NCBI GenBank assembly: GCA_002482565.1 | Contig: DLGG01000003.1 | Coordinates: 37,299-101,298, forward strand | Reading direction: 5' to 3' | Length of the DNA stretch: 64,000 bases | Origin: Solidesulfovibrio magneticus | Lineage (GTDB): Bacteria > Desulfobacterota > Desulfovibrionia > Desulfovibrionales > Desulfovibrionaceae | Shown here: piece after piece, positions 17,609-25,666 of the stretch | Layout of the letters: each line of letters starts with the position of its first letter | Numbering within the stretch: position 1 is the first letter of the stretch | Notes under the pieces: generated by a model | Databases searched by the model: none | Told to the model about the DNA's origin: nothing | Seen by the model: the letters and a program-made list of their open reading frames with translations, nothing else | Program-made: the position numbers and the translations under genes

Positions 17609-17702
17609 GGAAGCGTTTCGTCACCGGTGTGGCGCCCGGACTTCAAATCCGGTGTGCGGTCGCGAGGTCGCAGGTAGGTTCGACTCCTATACGCTTCCGC
17701 CA
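17609..17702 (+). tRNA. selC: tRNA-Sec (anticodon TCA), selenocysteine
   Basis: A selenocysteine tRNA, recognised by close similarity to bacterial selC. It has an 8-bp acceptor stem (17609-17616 with 17691-17698), an anticodon loop CTTCAAA with TCA at 17643-17645, a long variable arm, a T-arm with GGTTCGACTCC, a G discriminator, and an encoded CCA at 17700-17702. The long acceptor stem and the UGA-reading anticodon identify it. The organism should therefore encode selA, selB, selD and selenoproteins elsewhere (for example formate dehydrogenases); none are visible in this window. Confidence 0.97.
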
Positions 17703-17839
17703 TTGCAGGTTATTTCCAACCTTCTGAGTGCTCTTCCGTCCACGTTTTCCCTGCTTTATGGTTTTCTGTCCAACGCCTGCCCCGGTATCCTGACGGCAGA
17801 GCCGTACCTATGACGTGAGCCGAGAGTTTTAGGAGTCCC

Positions 17840-18181
17840 ATGACCAAACCGCCTGCCGATGTGGCCCAACGGGCCAAGGTCTTCAAAGCCCTGGGACATC
17901 CCAGCCGTCTGCTCATGGTCGAAGCCCTGGGACGGGGCGCGCTTTGCGTGTGCGAACTGCGCGAACTGGTCGGTTCGGACGTCTCCACGGTCTCCAAACA
18001 TTTAAGCGTCCTCAAGGAAGCCGGCATCGTGGCCGACGAACGCCGGGGAACCAGCGTTTATTATTCCCTGCGCCTGGGCTGCGTCACGGGTTTCCTGTCC
18101 TGCGTCGAACATTTCTTTGCGCAACAAATCGAAGAACAGATCATTTATCTCAAAGACTTACGACAACGCCCAGGTGGTTGA
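17840..18181 (+). CDS. ArsR/SmtB-family transcriptional regulator
   Basis: A 113-residue winged-helix repressor of the ArsR family. VFKALGHPSRLLMVEALG is the amino-terminal helix pair, CVCELRELVGSDVSTVSKHLSVLKEAGIV is the DNA-binding helix-turn-helix, and RRGTSVYYSLRL is the wing. A CVC pair (about residues 36-38) sits at the position of the classic ArsR metal site (ELCVCDL-like), and two more cysteines (GCVTGFLSC) follow the wing, so thiol coordination of a metal(loid) is plausible. AGGAG precedes the ATG. It is likely to control the downstream transporter genes; candidate palindromic operators lie at 18218-18241 and 19792-19821. Confidence 0.9.
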   Translation: MTKPPADVAQRAKVFKALGHPSRLLMVEALGRGALCVCELRELVGSDVSTVSKHLSVLKEAGIVADERRGTSVYYSLRLGCVTGFLSCVEHFFAQQIEEQIIYLKDLRQRPGG

Positions 18182-18217
18182 CGAGGCGCGTGAGGCCATT
18201 TTTATCTTGCTTTGCTA

Positions 18218-18241
18218 ACACGTATTTTCTAAAATCCGTGT
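18218..18241. promoter_or_regulatory. 24-bp imperfect palindrome upstream of MOT1-like gene
   Basis: The outer arms ACACG and CGTGT and the inner arms ATTTT and AAAAT pair around a CT centre, with a single T/C mismatch (11 of 12 positions symmetric). It lies in an AT-rich patch 37 bases after the arsR stop and about 80 bases before the transporter start. It looks like an operator for a dimeric regulator. Confidence 0.5.
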
Positions 18242-18320
18242 CACAGAAGAGGAAATACCGGCCCGAACCGGATCGTCCCGGCGGGCTTGGCTCCACACCG
18301 TGCAGCAAGGCGGCACCACC

Positions 18321-19502
18321 ATGAACGACGGCGCGCAGGCACAAGAGGTTCTGGAAACGGCCCCCGGCCAGCCGGTCGGCGTAAAGACCCCCAACCGCTA
18401 CGACCACATGGAATGGGCCGGCGCGTTTGGCGACATCGGCACACTCATTCCCTTTGTCGTGGCCTATATCACCATCCTCGGGATCGATCCATTGGGACTG
18501 CTGTTCATGTTCGGCGCCTGGAAGATCGCGGCCGGACTGTTCTACAAGACGCCCATCCCCATCCAGCCCATGAAGGCCATCGGCGCGGCCGCCGTGGCCG
18601 GCGGCATCACCCCGGCGGCGCTTTTCGGTTCCGGCCTGACCACCGGACTGTTCTGGCTCGTCATTGGCCTCACCGGCACCATCGACTACGTGGCCAAGCT
18701 TGCCACCAAGCCCGTGGTGCGCGGCATCATGCTGGGCCTTGGCATGTCGTTTGTGGTGGAAGGCATCCACCGCATGGTGGCCGAGCCGGTGCTGGCCGGC
18801 ATCGGGCTGACCGTCACCTTTATCTTGCTCTCCAACCCGAAAATCCCGGCCATGTTCGTGCTGCTGCTGATCGGCGTCGTGGCCGCGCTCATCGGCAATC
18901 CGGCCCTGTGGTCGGAGCTGACCCAGGTGAGCATAGGCTTCAGGCTGCCGGAATTCGGCTTGCACCAGATGAACTGGAGCGACATCGTCACCGGCACGCT
19001 GCTGTTCACCCTGCCGCAGATACCGCTGACGCTCGGCAACGCCGTGGTGGCCATCGCCGCCGAGAACAACGAACTGTTCCCGGACCGGCCCGTCACCGAG
19101 CGCACCATGTGCATAAGCCAGGGCGTCATGAACCTCATTTCGCCCCTTTTCGGCGGCGTGCCCATGTGCCATGGCGCGGGCGGCATGGCCGGCCACGTGC
19201 GTTTCGGCGCGCGCACCGGCGGTTCGCTGGTCATCCTGGGGACCATCGTCATCGTCATCGCGCTCTTTTTCAGCCAGTCCGTGGCCGTTATCTTCAAGAT
19301 GTTCCCGCCCTCGATCCTCGGCGTCATCCTCTTTCTGGCCGGGGCCGAGCTGGCCGTCACCGTGCGCGACATCGGCAACAAGCGTGACGAATTCTACACC
19401 ATGATCGTGGTGGCCGGGTTCGCCATGTGGCACATGGGCGTGGCCTTCGTGGTCGGCGTCATCCTCGACAACGCGCTGCGCCGCAAGTGGATAAAGATCT
19501 AA
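18321..19502 (+). CDS. MOT1-type molybdate/sulfate transporter-like protein
   Basis: A 393-residue polytopic membrane protein resembling the putative sulfate/molybdate transporters of the MOT1 type, distantly related to SulP carriers but without a STAS domain. The two family blocks are visible: WAGAFGDIGTLIPFVVAYITI near residue 37 and PLFGGVPMCHGAGGMAGHVRFGARTGG around 280, together with TPIPIQPMKAIGAAA and FTLPQIPLTLGNAVVA. About ten hydrophobic segments are present. The ATG at 18321 is chosen over an upstream GTG because AAGG precedes it. It sits between an arsR-type gene and an ArsP-like permease, but a stem-loop separates it from the latter. The oxyanion cannot be assigned from sequence alone. 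Confidence 0.82.
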   Translation: MNDGAQAQEVLETAPGQPVGVKTPNRYDHMEWAGAFGDIGTLIPFVVAYITILGIDPLGLLFMFGAWKIAAGLFYKTPIPIQPMKAIGAAAVAGGITPAALFGSGLTTGLFWLVIGLTGTIDYVAKLATKPVVRGIMLGLGMSFVVEGIHRMVAEPVLAGIGLTVTFILLSNPKIPAMFVLLLIGVVAALIGNPALWSELTQVSIGFRLPEFGLHQMNWSDIVTGTLLFTLPQIPLTLGNAVVAIAAENNELFPDRPVTERTMCISQGVMNLISPLFGGVPMCHGAGGMAGHVRFGARTGGSLVILGTIVIVIALFFSQSVAVIFKMFPPSILGVILFLAGAELAVTVRDIGNKRDEFYTMIVVAGFAMWHMGVAFVVGVILDNALRRKWIKI

Positions 19503-19513
19503 GCGGACGCTGA

Positions 19514-19542
19514 TGCCGGGCCGGGGAGTTTCCCCGGCCCGG
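19514..19542 (+). terminator. GC-rich stem-loop after MOT1-like gene
   Basis: A 12-bp stem (19516-19527 with 19531-19542) with a GTT loop lies 11 bases after the stop codon. No T-tract follows, so its efficiency is uncertain. Confidence 0.5.
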
Positions 19543-19791
19543 GCAGGCTATTGCTTGATCGCCGCCGCGCTATTTCCTCCCTCGCCGGGGTGCGGCGCAA
19601 TGAAGGCAATGCTGCGATAGCTTCCGACAAGCCGAGGGCAGCGACTGCCCGGCGGATCGTGGGTCATGCCCTTCGACGTCGCGGCGCAGCCGTGTCGTTG
19701 GCTCTCTCGCTACATCGCCGTCGCCTCGTTTCCCCTGCCTCGTTTTCCTACGCCAGAGCCCCAAAATCCCCCTTGCCGGCCGTTGGCAATG

Positions 19792-19821
19792 TTGCTATTT
19801 TGCCTTTTGACCAAATAGCAA
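19792..19821. promoter_or_regulatory. Operator-like inverted repeat upstream of ArsP-like permease
   Basis: A perfect 9-bp inverted repeat, TTGCTATTT (19792-19800) and AAATAGCAA (19813-19821), with a 12-base spacer. It ends 32 bases before the permease ATG, in an AT-rich patch within GC-rich DNA. The position suits repression by an ArsR-type dimer such as the one encoded at 17840. Confidence 0.55.
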
Positions 19822-19853
19822 ATCATGGCCGCCGCCGGCCGGGAGTTCCAACC

Positions 19854-20957
19854 ATGCAACATCATGACGCAACCGCCAAAACCGCTTGCTCCTGCGCCGG
19901 GGCGGACCCGGGGCAAGGCGCGCCCGCGGCCCGGGTCTGGCCGTCGCCGCGCCGCCTGATCCTGGGAGCCGTCGGCCTGGCCGCCTGGTTTTTCCTCTAC
20001 GGCAAGCTGTTGGGAATCTCACAATTTCTCACCTACGACGTCATCGGCCTGACGCACGGGTCGCACCTTGGCGATTCCATCGAGTTTTTCCTCTACGATT
20101 CGCCCAAGGTGCTCATGCTCCTGACCCTGGTCGTCTTTGGCGTCGGCATCATCCGCTCGTTTTTCACCCCCGAGCGCACCCGCCGCATCCTGGCCGGGCG
20201 GCGCGAATCCGCCGGCAACGTCATGGCGGCGCTGCTTGGCATCGTCACGCCCTTTTGCTCCTGCTCGGCCGTGCCGCTTTTCATCGGTTTCGTCTCGGCC
20301 GGCGTGCCGCTGGGCGTGACCTTTTCCTTCCTTGTGTCCGCGCCCATGGTCAACGAGATCGCGGTGGTGCTGCTCTACGGCCTGCTTGGTTGGAAGGTGG
20401 CGGCGCTGTACATGGCCATGGGGCTGACCGTGGCCGTGGTGGCGGGCTGGGTGCTCGGCCGGCTCAATCTGGAGCGCTATGTCGAAGACTGGGTGCTGGC
20501 CATCCGGGCCGGCGGCGGCGACGCGTCGGTGACGGACCTGACCCCGGACGGCCGCATTGATTACGCCATCCAGGCCGTGCGCGACATCCTGGGGCGCACC
20601 TGGAAATGGGTGCTTTTGGGCATCGGCGTCGGAGCCGGCATCCACGGCTATGTGCCCGAGGGCTTCATGGCCGGCATCATGGGCGAGAGCAACTGGTGGT
20701 CGGTGCCGGTCTCGGTGTTGATCGGCATTCCCATGTACTCCAACGCCGCCGGCATCGTGCCGGTGGTGGAGGCCCTGCTGTCCAAGGGCGCGGCCCTGGG
20801 CACGGTGTTGTCGTTCATGATGGCCGTTATCGCCTTGTCGCTGCCGGAGATGGTGATCCTGCGCAAGGTTCTCAAACCGCCTTTGTTGCTGGCGTTCGCC
20901 GGCATTGTCGGCTGCGGCATCCTCATCGTAGGCTATGTCTTCAACCTGATCCTGTAG
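19854..20957 (+). CDS. ArsP-like permease (DUF318 family)
   Basis: A 367-residue membrane permease of the family once called DUF318, which includes the organoarsenical exporter ArsP. The hallmark block TPFCSCSAVPLFIGFVSAG is followed by PLGVTFSFLVSAPMVNEIA; a second hallmark, VLIGIPMYSNAAGIVPVVEALLSKG, is in the C-terminal half. A cytosolic loop of about 50 residues (RLNLERYVEDWVLAIRAGG) separates two helix bundles. The cysteine pair in FCSCS may bind the substrate. GGGAG lies 8 bases before the ATG at 19854. It is followed 9 bases later by an AhpD-like gene and then a small thioredoxin-like gene, forming an operon probably for metal(loid) or thiol-reactive compound export. Confidence 0.85.
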   Translation: MQHHDATAKTACSCAGADPGQGAPAARVWPSPRRLILGAVGLAAWFFLYGKLLGISQFLTYDVIGLTHGSHLGDSIEFFLYDSPKVLMLLTLVVFGVGIIRSFFTPERTRRILAGRRESAGNVMAALLGIVTPFCSCSAVPLFIGFVSAGVPLGVTFSFLVSAPMVNEIAVVLLYGLLGWKVAALYMAMGLTVAVVAGWVLGRLNLERYVEDWVLAIRAGGGDASVTDLTPDGRIDYAIQAVRDILGRTWKWVLLGIGVGAGIHGYVPEGFMAGIMGESNWWSVPVSVLIGIPMYSNAAGIVPVVEALLSKGAALGTVLSFMMAVIALSLPEMVILRKVLKPPLLLAFAGIVGCGILIVGYVFNLIL

Positions 20958-20966
20958 GAGGCTTGT

Positions 20967-21290
20967 ATGCGTTTCCTGGCCCAACTGTTCCCGGAGTTCG
21001 CGGCGAAACTCGACGAGATGGACGCGCTTTACGCCGAAAAGCGGCTCATCGACGAAAAGACCTACCAGTTCATCTGCTTCGCGGTGTCGGTCAAGGCCCG
21101 GTCCAAGCCCTGCGTGCTCAAGCACTTCAAGGGGGCGCTGGACGCCGGGGCCAGCTTGCAGGAGCTGGCCTACATCCTGGCCCTGGTCATGCGCGAGGCG
21201 GCCGGCGCCGACGACTGCTGGACCCATGACGTGCTGGGCGAGGTGGCCGACATCGTGGCCGGAAAGATCGACTGCGGCTGCAAGAAATAG
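20967..21290 (+). CDS. AhpD-like carboxymuconolactone decarboxylase family protein
   Basis: A 107-residue helical protein of the carboxymuconolactone decarboxylase/AhpD superfamily. The core segment FAVSVKARSKPCVLKHFKGALDAGASLQEL corresponds to the AhpD active-site helix. The usual CxxC is reduced to SxxC (SKPC), while the downstream histidine is kept, so a disulfide reductase mechanism like AhpD is not expected in simple form. The C-terminus ends DCGCKK. It lies 9 bases after the permease gene, with GGAGG at the junction. With the following thioredoxin-like gene it probably supports redox chemistry of the transported compound, which is an inference from context. Confidence 0.78.
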   Translation: MRFLAQLFPEFAAKLDEMDALYAEKRLIDEKTYQFICFAVSVKARSKPCVLKHFKGALDAGASLQELAYILALVMREAAGADDCWTHDVLGEVADIVAGKIDCGCKK

Positions 21291-21310
21291 CGGCCGACAA
21301 GGAGCAAGGC

Positions 21311-21541
21311 ATGTTGATTCAGGTGCTCGGCACGGGCTGCGCCAAGTGCAACGAGCTGGAAAAGCTGGTCAAGGACGTGGTCGCGGCCAAGGGCTGCGAC
21401 GCCGCCGTGGAAAAGGTGACCGATCTCCAACAAATCGCCATGCTGGGCGTCTTCGTGACCCCGGGTCTGGTCATCGACGGCGCGGTCAAGGCGGCGGGCA
21501 AGATGCCCACGCGCCAGGAAATTGAAGGGTGGATTGGGTGA
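21311..21541 (+). CDS. Small thioredoxin-like redox protein
   Basis: A 76-residue thioredoxin-fold protein of the group annotated as small redox-active disulfide protein 2. The active site CAKC lies at residues 10-13 in VLGTGCAKCNELEKLV, and the cis-proline loop is VFVTPGLVIDG. AAGGAG precedes the ATG at good spacing. Genes of this type are often found next to DUF318 permeases, as here. It is the last gene of the permease operon; a 13-bp terminator stem begins 12 bases later. Confidence 0.9.
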   Translation: MLIQVLGTGCAKCNELEKLVKDVVAAKGCDAAVEKVTDLQQIAMLGVFVTPGLVIDGAVKAAGKMPTRQEIEGWIG

Positions 21542-21553
21542 GTTGAAAGCGAC

Positions 21554-21588
21554 GGGCGGTGAATCAAGGGTATGCTGATTCACCGCCC
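21554..21588. terminator. Stem-loop between convergent genes
   Basis: A perfect 13-bp stem (21554-21566 with 21576-21588) with a 9-nt loop lies between the convergent thioredoxin-like gene and the AT-rich island. It has only weak T-richness on either side but is well placed to serve both directions. Confidence 0.7.
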
Positions 21589-21615
21589 TGCCTTGTCTGG
21601 TCTGAAAGGAAGCAA

Positions 21616-22392
21616 TTACGGCATAAAGAAAAGTTTGTCGCCCATGTCTTGTTGATCGCGAACTCTTTGATTGTAGCCTTCTCTGAGCTTATCGAGGAAT
21701 GATTCATTGATTTTTTTGACTTTATTCGTGTCGTAAAGGATGTATTCAAGTTGCTTGGGGAATACCGAGTCGGCGGGGTAGTGAGGCATGCCGATGGACG
21801 GCGTGATGAATGCGATCAGGACGGTTCCTGCTTGGTCGTATTTCCCTGTGATGTTATATTTGTAGTCCCCAATATGTGTTGACATGATTTGTGAGCTTAG
21901 TGTTTGTAGCGAGGTTTCTGTGTCAAGTTTTTGAGTATTGTTTTTTTGCCATACAAGAGTAATTACACCATCTTTTGTGTTTTGTATTTGCGGAGTACCG
22001 TACTTGTCTGTGAGTGATTTTGTAATCTTGTCTATTGTTGGCGTTATTCCTTCCTGCCAATTGAATGTTATCATTCTGCGAATGGCTATTATACGGTGTG
22101 GCTTTTCCAATTCCGTAGCCAGCTCAAATTTTTCAATTTCGCTGTGGGCCACGATTGACGCCTCGACGCCGCATAGAGCTTTTGGTAATTCAAAGCCTCG
22201 GTAGGTTTTATAGCTGTAAAATGTTTGGAATTTCGGCGGATTCTTAGAGTAGGATAATATTTTGACCGCACTCTCTGTGCTGTCGCCGAGTTCGATGCCG
22301 TTGATGCTCAACTTTTGCTGTTGGCTTGCGGGAGCTGAGGTGAAGGAAAGAGTCAGGAACAATACGCATGAAAGTAAACGGATTGTTGTCAT
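21616..22392 (-). CDS. Exported protein of unknown function in AT-rich island
   Basis: A 258-residue protein I do not recognise. The first 23 residues look like a Sec signal peptide (MTTIRLLSCVLFLTLSFTSAPAS), so it is probably periplasmic or exported. The mature part begins KLSINGIELGDSTESAVKIL, resembling the start of small periplasmic proteins that compare a sequence in repeated alpha/beta units, and contains LTDKYGTP, a phrase common in such proteins. Base composition is clearly more AT-rich than the rest of the window and codon use differs, which suggests horizontal transfer. It follows the trypsin-like protease gene on the same strand after about 100 AT-rich bases. Function unknown. Confidence 0.7.
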   Translation of the reverse strand: MTTIRLLSCVLFLTLSFTSAPASQQQKLSINGIELGDSTESAVKILSYSKNPPKFQTFYSYKTYRGFELPKALCGVEASIVAHSEIEKFELATELEKPHRIIAIRRMITFNWQEGITPTIDKITKSLTDKYGTPQIQNTKDGVITLVWQKNNTQKLDTETSLQTLSSQIMSTHIGDYKYNITGKYDQAGTVLIAFITPSIGMPHYPADSVFPKQLEYILYDTNKVKKINESFLDKLREGYNQRVRDQQDMGDKLFFMP

Positions 22393-22492
22393 GTTTGTTC
22401 TCTATGCGTATGTGTGAATATGCTATTGTTGGATTTGTTTAGTGTGTTATGCTGATGTGCGCAGTGTTTTGCGCTAATTTATTGCGTGGCAA

Positions 22493-23569
22493 CTAGTTTA
22501 CGGATATTCTGACAGTTGTCTTCTTAAGTTCATCTGCAATGTTTGCGAGTCTTTGCGATTCTATTGATTCCGTTGTTTCGTATTCAACATGCTCTTGGTC
22601 GAGGAACGATGTCACTTCTGAGAGATTTATTGCAAAATTGATGTTTTGAGGAATGACGCCTGCTTTTGAGACAACGGCTTGGTCGCTGATTTTTGAAACA
22701 ATGACCCCGACAAGATGTCCTGATGTATCCAGTAGTGGACCTCCGCTGTTCCCTGGCTGAATAGGGGCGGTGATTTGCAGCTTTCCTGGGTCGTTGTTGA
22801 GGCCGGACATGGCGCTGATAGTGCCGTCCGTGATTCGCAGTTCATCTGTCAGAAGCGTTGGCAAGGGGTAGCCGGCAGCGATAACGCCATCCCCAGTGCG
22901 CACAGGATTGCCTTCACGGAACTTGATGAAGTGGGGATGCGGCGCATCGCTGGAAAGGATCGCCAGATCTTTCTTTTGATCAACGGCTTTGACGGATAGT
23001 GGGATGGATTTCCCTTCGTATGTCGCTTCTATTTTGCTTGCTCGATCAATTACGTGGTAGTTTGTCAATATGTTGCCATTGTTGTTGATGAAAAAACCAG
23101 TCCCATAGCTTTTCCCGTGAGGGTCGTCAGCAGTATTCGCGGGAGGTCTTCCTGCGAAATCTTTCCCTTCGCATATTTCCTTGGTGACAGCTCGCAAGGG
23201 ACCGCCATAGGTGTTTGTCTTGTAGGTCTTGTTGAATTTTTCGCTGAAAATTGGAGCACCGCTGTCTTCGTAGACGCTGTAGGAGAGGATGGTGTATGTT
23301 GATTCTTTGCAGTCAAGTTTGTTGACAAAGACAATGTCGTATAGAGCAAGGGGATCACCCTGTTTTTCAAGGTAAACTTTTTTGTGTGATGTTCTTGTTA
23401 TTTTTAGGTTAAAGTTATAGGCTGAATCGTCAATTTTCTTGATGGAATCTCTGTCGATGAAGTAGAAATCTTCACGGGCTGTATAGATGAAGAACCAGTC
23501 CACGGAAAAGGCAGGAGCAGGAAGCGTCAGCAGCACGAGGAGCAATAAGAAAATGTATTTCGATCGCAT
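22493..23569 (-). CDS. Exported trypsin-like serine protease with surface-adhesin-E-like N-terminus
   Basis: A 358-residue secreted protein. Residues 1-22 form a signal peptide. Residues about 24-130 resemble the surface-adhesin protein E domain (WFFIYTAREDFYFIDRDSI, a pair of cysteines at C87 and C133). From about 150 a HtrA/Do-like trypsin fold follows, with the catalytic triad visible as NYHVID (H172), KKDLAIL (D201) and QPGNSGGPL (S275). No PDZ domain follows, so it differs from DegP. Codon use and base composition are AT-rich like the neighbour at 21616 and unlike the rest of the window. Its target is unknown; processing of envelope proteins or a fellow island product is possible. Confidence 0.85.
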   Translation of the reverse strand: MRSKYIFLLLLVLLTLPAPAFSVDWFFIYTAREDFYFIDRDSIKKIDDSAYNFNLKITRTSHKKVYLEKQGDPLALYDIVFVNKLDCKESTYTILSYSVYEDSGAPIFSEKFNKTYKTNTYGGPLRAVTKEICEGKDFAGRPPANTADDPHGKSYGTGFFINNNGNILTNYHVIDRASKIEATYEGKSIPLSVKAVDQKKDLAILSSDAPHPHFIKFREGNPVRTGDGVIAAGYPLPTLLTDELRITDGTISAMSGLNNDPGKLQITAPIQPGNSGGPLLDTSGHLVGVIVSKISDQAVVSKAGVIPQNINFAINLSEVTSFLDQEHVEYETTESIESQRLANIADELKKTTVRISVN

Positions 23570-23705
23570 GACCTGTATCCATATGACATAGAAAGTCGGC
23601 TTGCCTTTCAGAACTCAAAAACACGACCTGTTTTTATATACCCATCGAAGCATGTCAATCTGTTTTCAGGATTTAATGCGGTTTTGCTTTTTTGAGAAGA
23701 CAGTA

Positions 23706-23749
23706 AAACAATGGCGTCCGACTCCGTACGGAGTCGGACGCCATTGTTT
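23706..23749. terminator. 44-bp perfect palindrome, probable ftsY terminator
   Basis: Two 22-bp arms (23706-23727 and 23728-23749) are exact reverse complements with no spacer, and end in AAACAA and TTGTTT on the two sides. It lies 45 bases beyond the ftsY stop and forms a strong bidirectional intrinsic terminator separating ftsY from the AT-rich island. Confidence 0.85.
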
Positions 23750-23794
23750 CGGTGACGAATAGTGGACGGACGATACTGCTTATTGCGGTGGGCT

Positions 23795-25666
23795 TTACTC
23801 CACCCCTAAAAGCGCCTGGGCGAAGTCCTGGCCGTCAAAGGGCCGCAGGTCTTCCATCTTCTCGCCAAGGCCCACGTAGGTGATGGGCACCGCAAACGAC
23901 AGCGCGATGCCGACCACCACGCCGCCCTTGGCCGTGCCGTCGAGCTTGGTCAGGATGATCTCGTCCACTCCGGCCGCTTCACCGAAAAGCTTCACCTGGG
24001 ACAGCGCGTTTTGGCCGGTGGTGGCGTCGAGCACCAGCACCGAGCGGTGGGGCGCGCCCGGATGCTTTTTGCCCACCACCCGGTGGATCTTGCGCAGCTC
24101 TTCCATGAGATTGGTCTTGGTGTGCAGCCGGCCGGCCGTGTCCAGGTAGACCACGTCGTAGCCCTCGGCCAGGGCCTTGTCCATGGCCTCGAAGGCGACC
24201 GCCGCCGGGTCGGCGTTGGCGCCCTTGCTGTAGAAGTCCGCGCCCACCCGCTTGGCCCAGATGTGCAACTGCTCGATGGCCGCCGCCCGGAAGGTGTCGC
24301 CGGCGGCGATGAGCACCTTCTTGCCGCGCATCATGTCGCGGTGGGCCAGCTTGGCGATGGTGGTGGTCTTGCCCACGCCGTTGACGCCGATCATCATGAC
24401 CACTTCGGGCGGATTGATGGCCTTGATGGTCTTGGGGGTGCGGAAGATCTCGGCCAGCTCCTCGCGCAGGATCTCCTTGAACACGGCCGGATCGGTGGTG
24501 CCGCGCTTTCTGACCTTGTCGCGCAGGGCGTCCAGCAGTTTTGCCGCCGGCTCGAAGCCCACGTCGGCCATGATGAGGATTTCCTCGAGTTCTTCCCAAA
24601 AAGCTTCGTCGATGACGGCATGGCGGCCGAGCAGGCCGTCGATGCGTTTGACGATCTGTTCCTTGGTCTTGGCCAGCCCTTCGGAAAGCTTCAGGAAAAG
24701 CCGGTTGCGTTCGTCCTCTTCGTCTTCGAGGTCCAGGGCCAGGGCCAGGCGGTATTGGAGTTCGGAGCGGAACAGCTCCACCTCGTCGTACTCCATGACC
24801 GCCACCCAGTCGGCGAACTTGGCGACAAAGGCGTCGGCTTCGGCGCTCGGCGCTTCCAGGCTCTCGAACAGGAACCGCAGGCGTTCCCACAAGACCGGCC
24901 CGGCCACGTCCACGTCGGCCAGCAGCACATCCAGCCAGACGGACAGCTTGGGTTCGGCCTGACGCAGGGCCAGGACCAGGGCGTTGCGCCACGGTGCTTC
25001 GTCGGCAGCGGCGGGCACGGCCTGGGCGGCAGCCATGGCTGCCGGCTGCGGCGCGGGAGTCGGCTGCGGCGTGGGGACGACGGGCTCAGGCTCGGCGGCG
25101 ATGGGCTGCGCCTCGGGCTCGGGAGCCGGAGTCGGCACAGGCTCGGGAGCCGGTGTAAACATGGGGGCCGTCTGCGGCGTTACAGCGGCCTCGGCCAAAG
25201 GTCCGGCCTCGGGGGTGGCGGCCGGCTGGACGGGCGGCGCTGTTTCGGCCAAGGAGATCGGCTGGTCTGCAGTCGTCGGCTCAACGTCGGCTAGGTCCTG
25301 AAGCGGCGTCGGGCGCAACGCTTGGGGTGCGCCAGCGGGTTCGGGTTCCCGTGCGCTGGTCGGTTCGGGCTGCGGCGTTTGCGAGGTCGGTTCCGGCGCA
25401 GCGACCGGCGTGGCTTCGGCCAAAGAGACGGCTTCCGCCTGGGCCGCCGGCTCGGCCGCCGGAGGCGATGCCGCCGTCTCGACGGCAACGTCGGGGGCCG
25501 GCTGCGCTGCCGGCGTGGCGGCGGTTTCGACTGAGTCAGCGGCGACGGGCGCGGCTTCGGCGGCCGGAACGGAGGCTTCGGCCGGGGCTTCGGCGACGGG
25601 CTGAACCGTGGCATCCGGGGCGTTGTCCGCCGTCCAGAATTTCTTGAGCTTGGAAAAAAAACCCAT
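23795..25666 (-). CDS. ftsY: Signal recognition particle receptor FtsY
   Basis: A 623-residue SRP receptor GTPase that docks ribosome-SRP complexes at the membrane. The C-terminal NG domain is complete: GVNGVGKTTT (G1, near residue 424), AGDTFRAAAIEQL, YLDTAGRLHTKTNLMEEL, LTKLDGTAKGG and GLGEKMEDLRPF. Residues 1-10 (MGFFSKLKKF) form the basic membrane-targeting helix. Between them, residues about 15-240 form a very Ala/Pro/Glu-rich linker with repeated PEP/PAP/EPE units, longer than in E. coli FtsY. The ATG at 25666 has AAGGATC upstream, and the longer extension is unlikely. It is monocistronic, with a strong terminator downstream. Confidence 0.95.
   Translation of the reverse strand: MGFFSKLKKFWTADNAPDATVQPVAEAPAEASVPAAEAAPVAADSVETAATPAAQPAPDVAVETAASPPAAEPAAQAEAVSLAEATPVAAPEPTSQTPQPEPTSAREPEPAGAPQALRPTPLQDLADVEPTTADQPISLAETAPPVQPAATPEAGPLAEAAVTPQTAPMFTPAPEPVPTPAPEPEAQPIAAEPEPVVPTPQPTPAPQPAAMAAAQAVPAAADEAPWRNALVLALRQAEPKLSVWLDVLLADVDVAGPVLWERLRFLFESLEAPSAEADAFVAKFADWVAVMEYDEVELFRSELQYRLALALDLEDEEDERNRLFLKLSEGLAKTKEQIVKRIDGLLGRHAVIDEAFWEELEEILIMADVGFEPAAKLLDALRDKVRKRGTTDPAVFKEILREELAEIFRTPKTIKAINPPEVVMMIGVNGVGKTTTIAKLAHRDMMRGKKVLIAAGDTFRAAAIEQLHIWAKRVGADFYSKGANADPAAVAFEAMDKALAEGYDVVYLDTAGRLHTKTNLMEELRKIHRVVGKKHPGAPHRSVLVLDATTGQNALSQVKLFGEAAGVDEIILTKLDGTAKGGVVVGIALSFAVPITYVGLGEKMEDLRPFDGQDFAQALLGVE

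Larger units (their letters stand above)
19503..19853. other. Intergenic region with stem-loop and operator-like repeat
   Basis: About 350 bases between the MOT1-like and ArsP-like genes. The permease frame stays open through most of it, but the translation is arginine-rich and lacks a ribosome binding site, so it is not counted as coding. It holds the stem-loop at 19514-19542 and the inverted repeat at 19792-19821. Confidence 0.6.

Noticed and set aside
19551..19853. Amino-terminal extension of the ArsP-like permease
   Set aside because: The frame is open but arginine-rich, and a good ribosome binding site precedes the internal ATG at 19854. An operator-like repeat lies within the extension.
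23633..23658. TTGACA and TATAAA boxes on the minus strand upstream of the protease gene
   Set aside because: The spacing is 14 bases, too short for a normal sigma-70 promoter. A promoter is likely in this AT-rich stretch but cannot be pinned down.
25015..25600. Low-complexity repeats within ftsY that could be read as a satellite
   Set aside because: They encode the Ala/Pro/Glu-rich linker of FtsY in frame; the nucleotide repeats follow from that composition.
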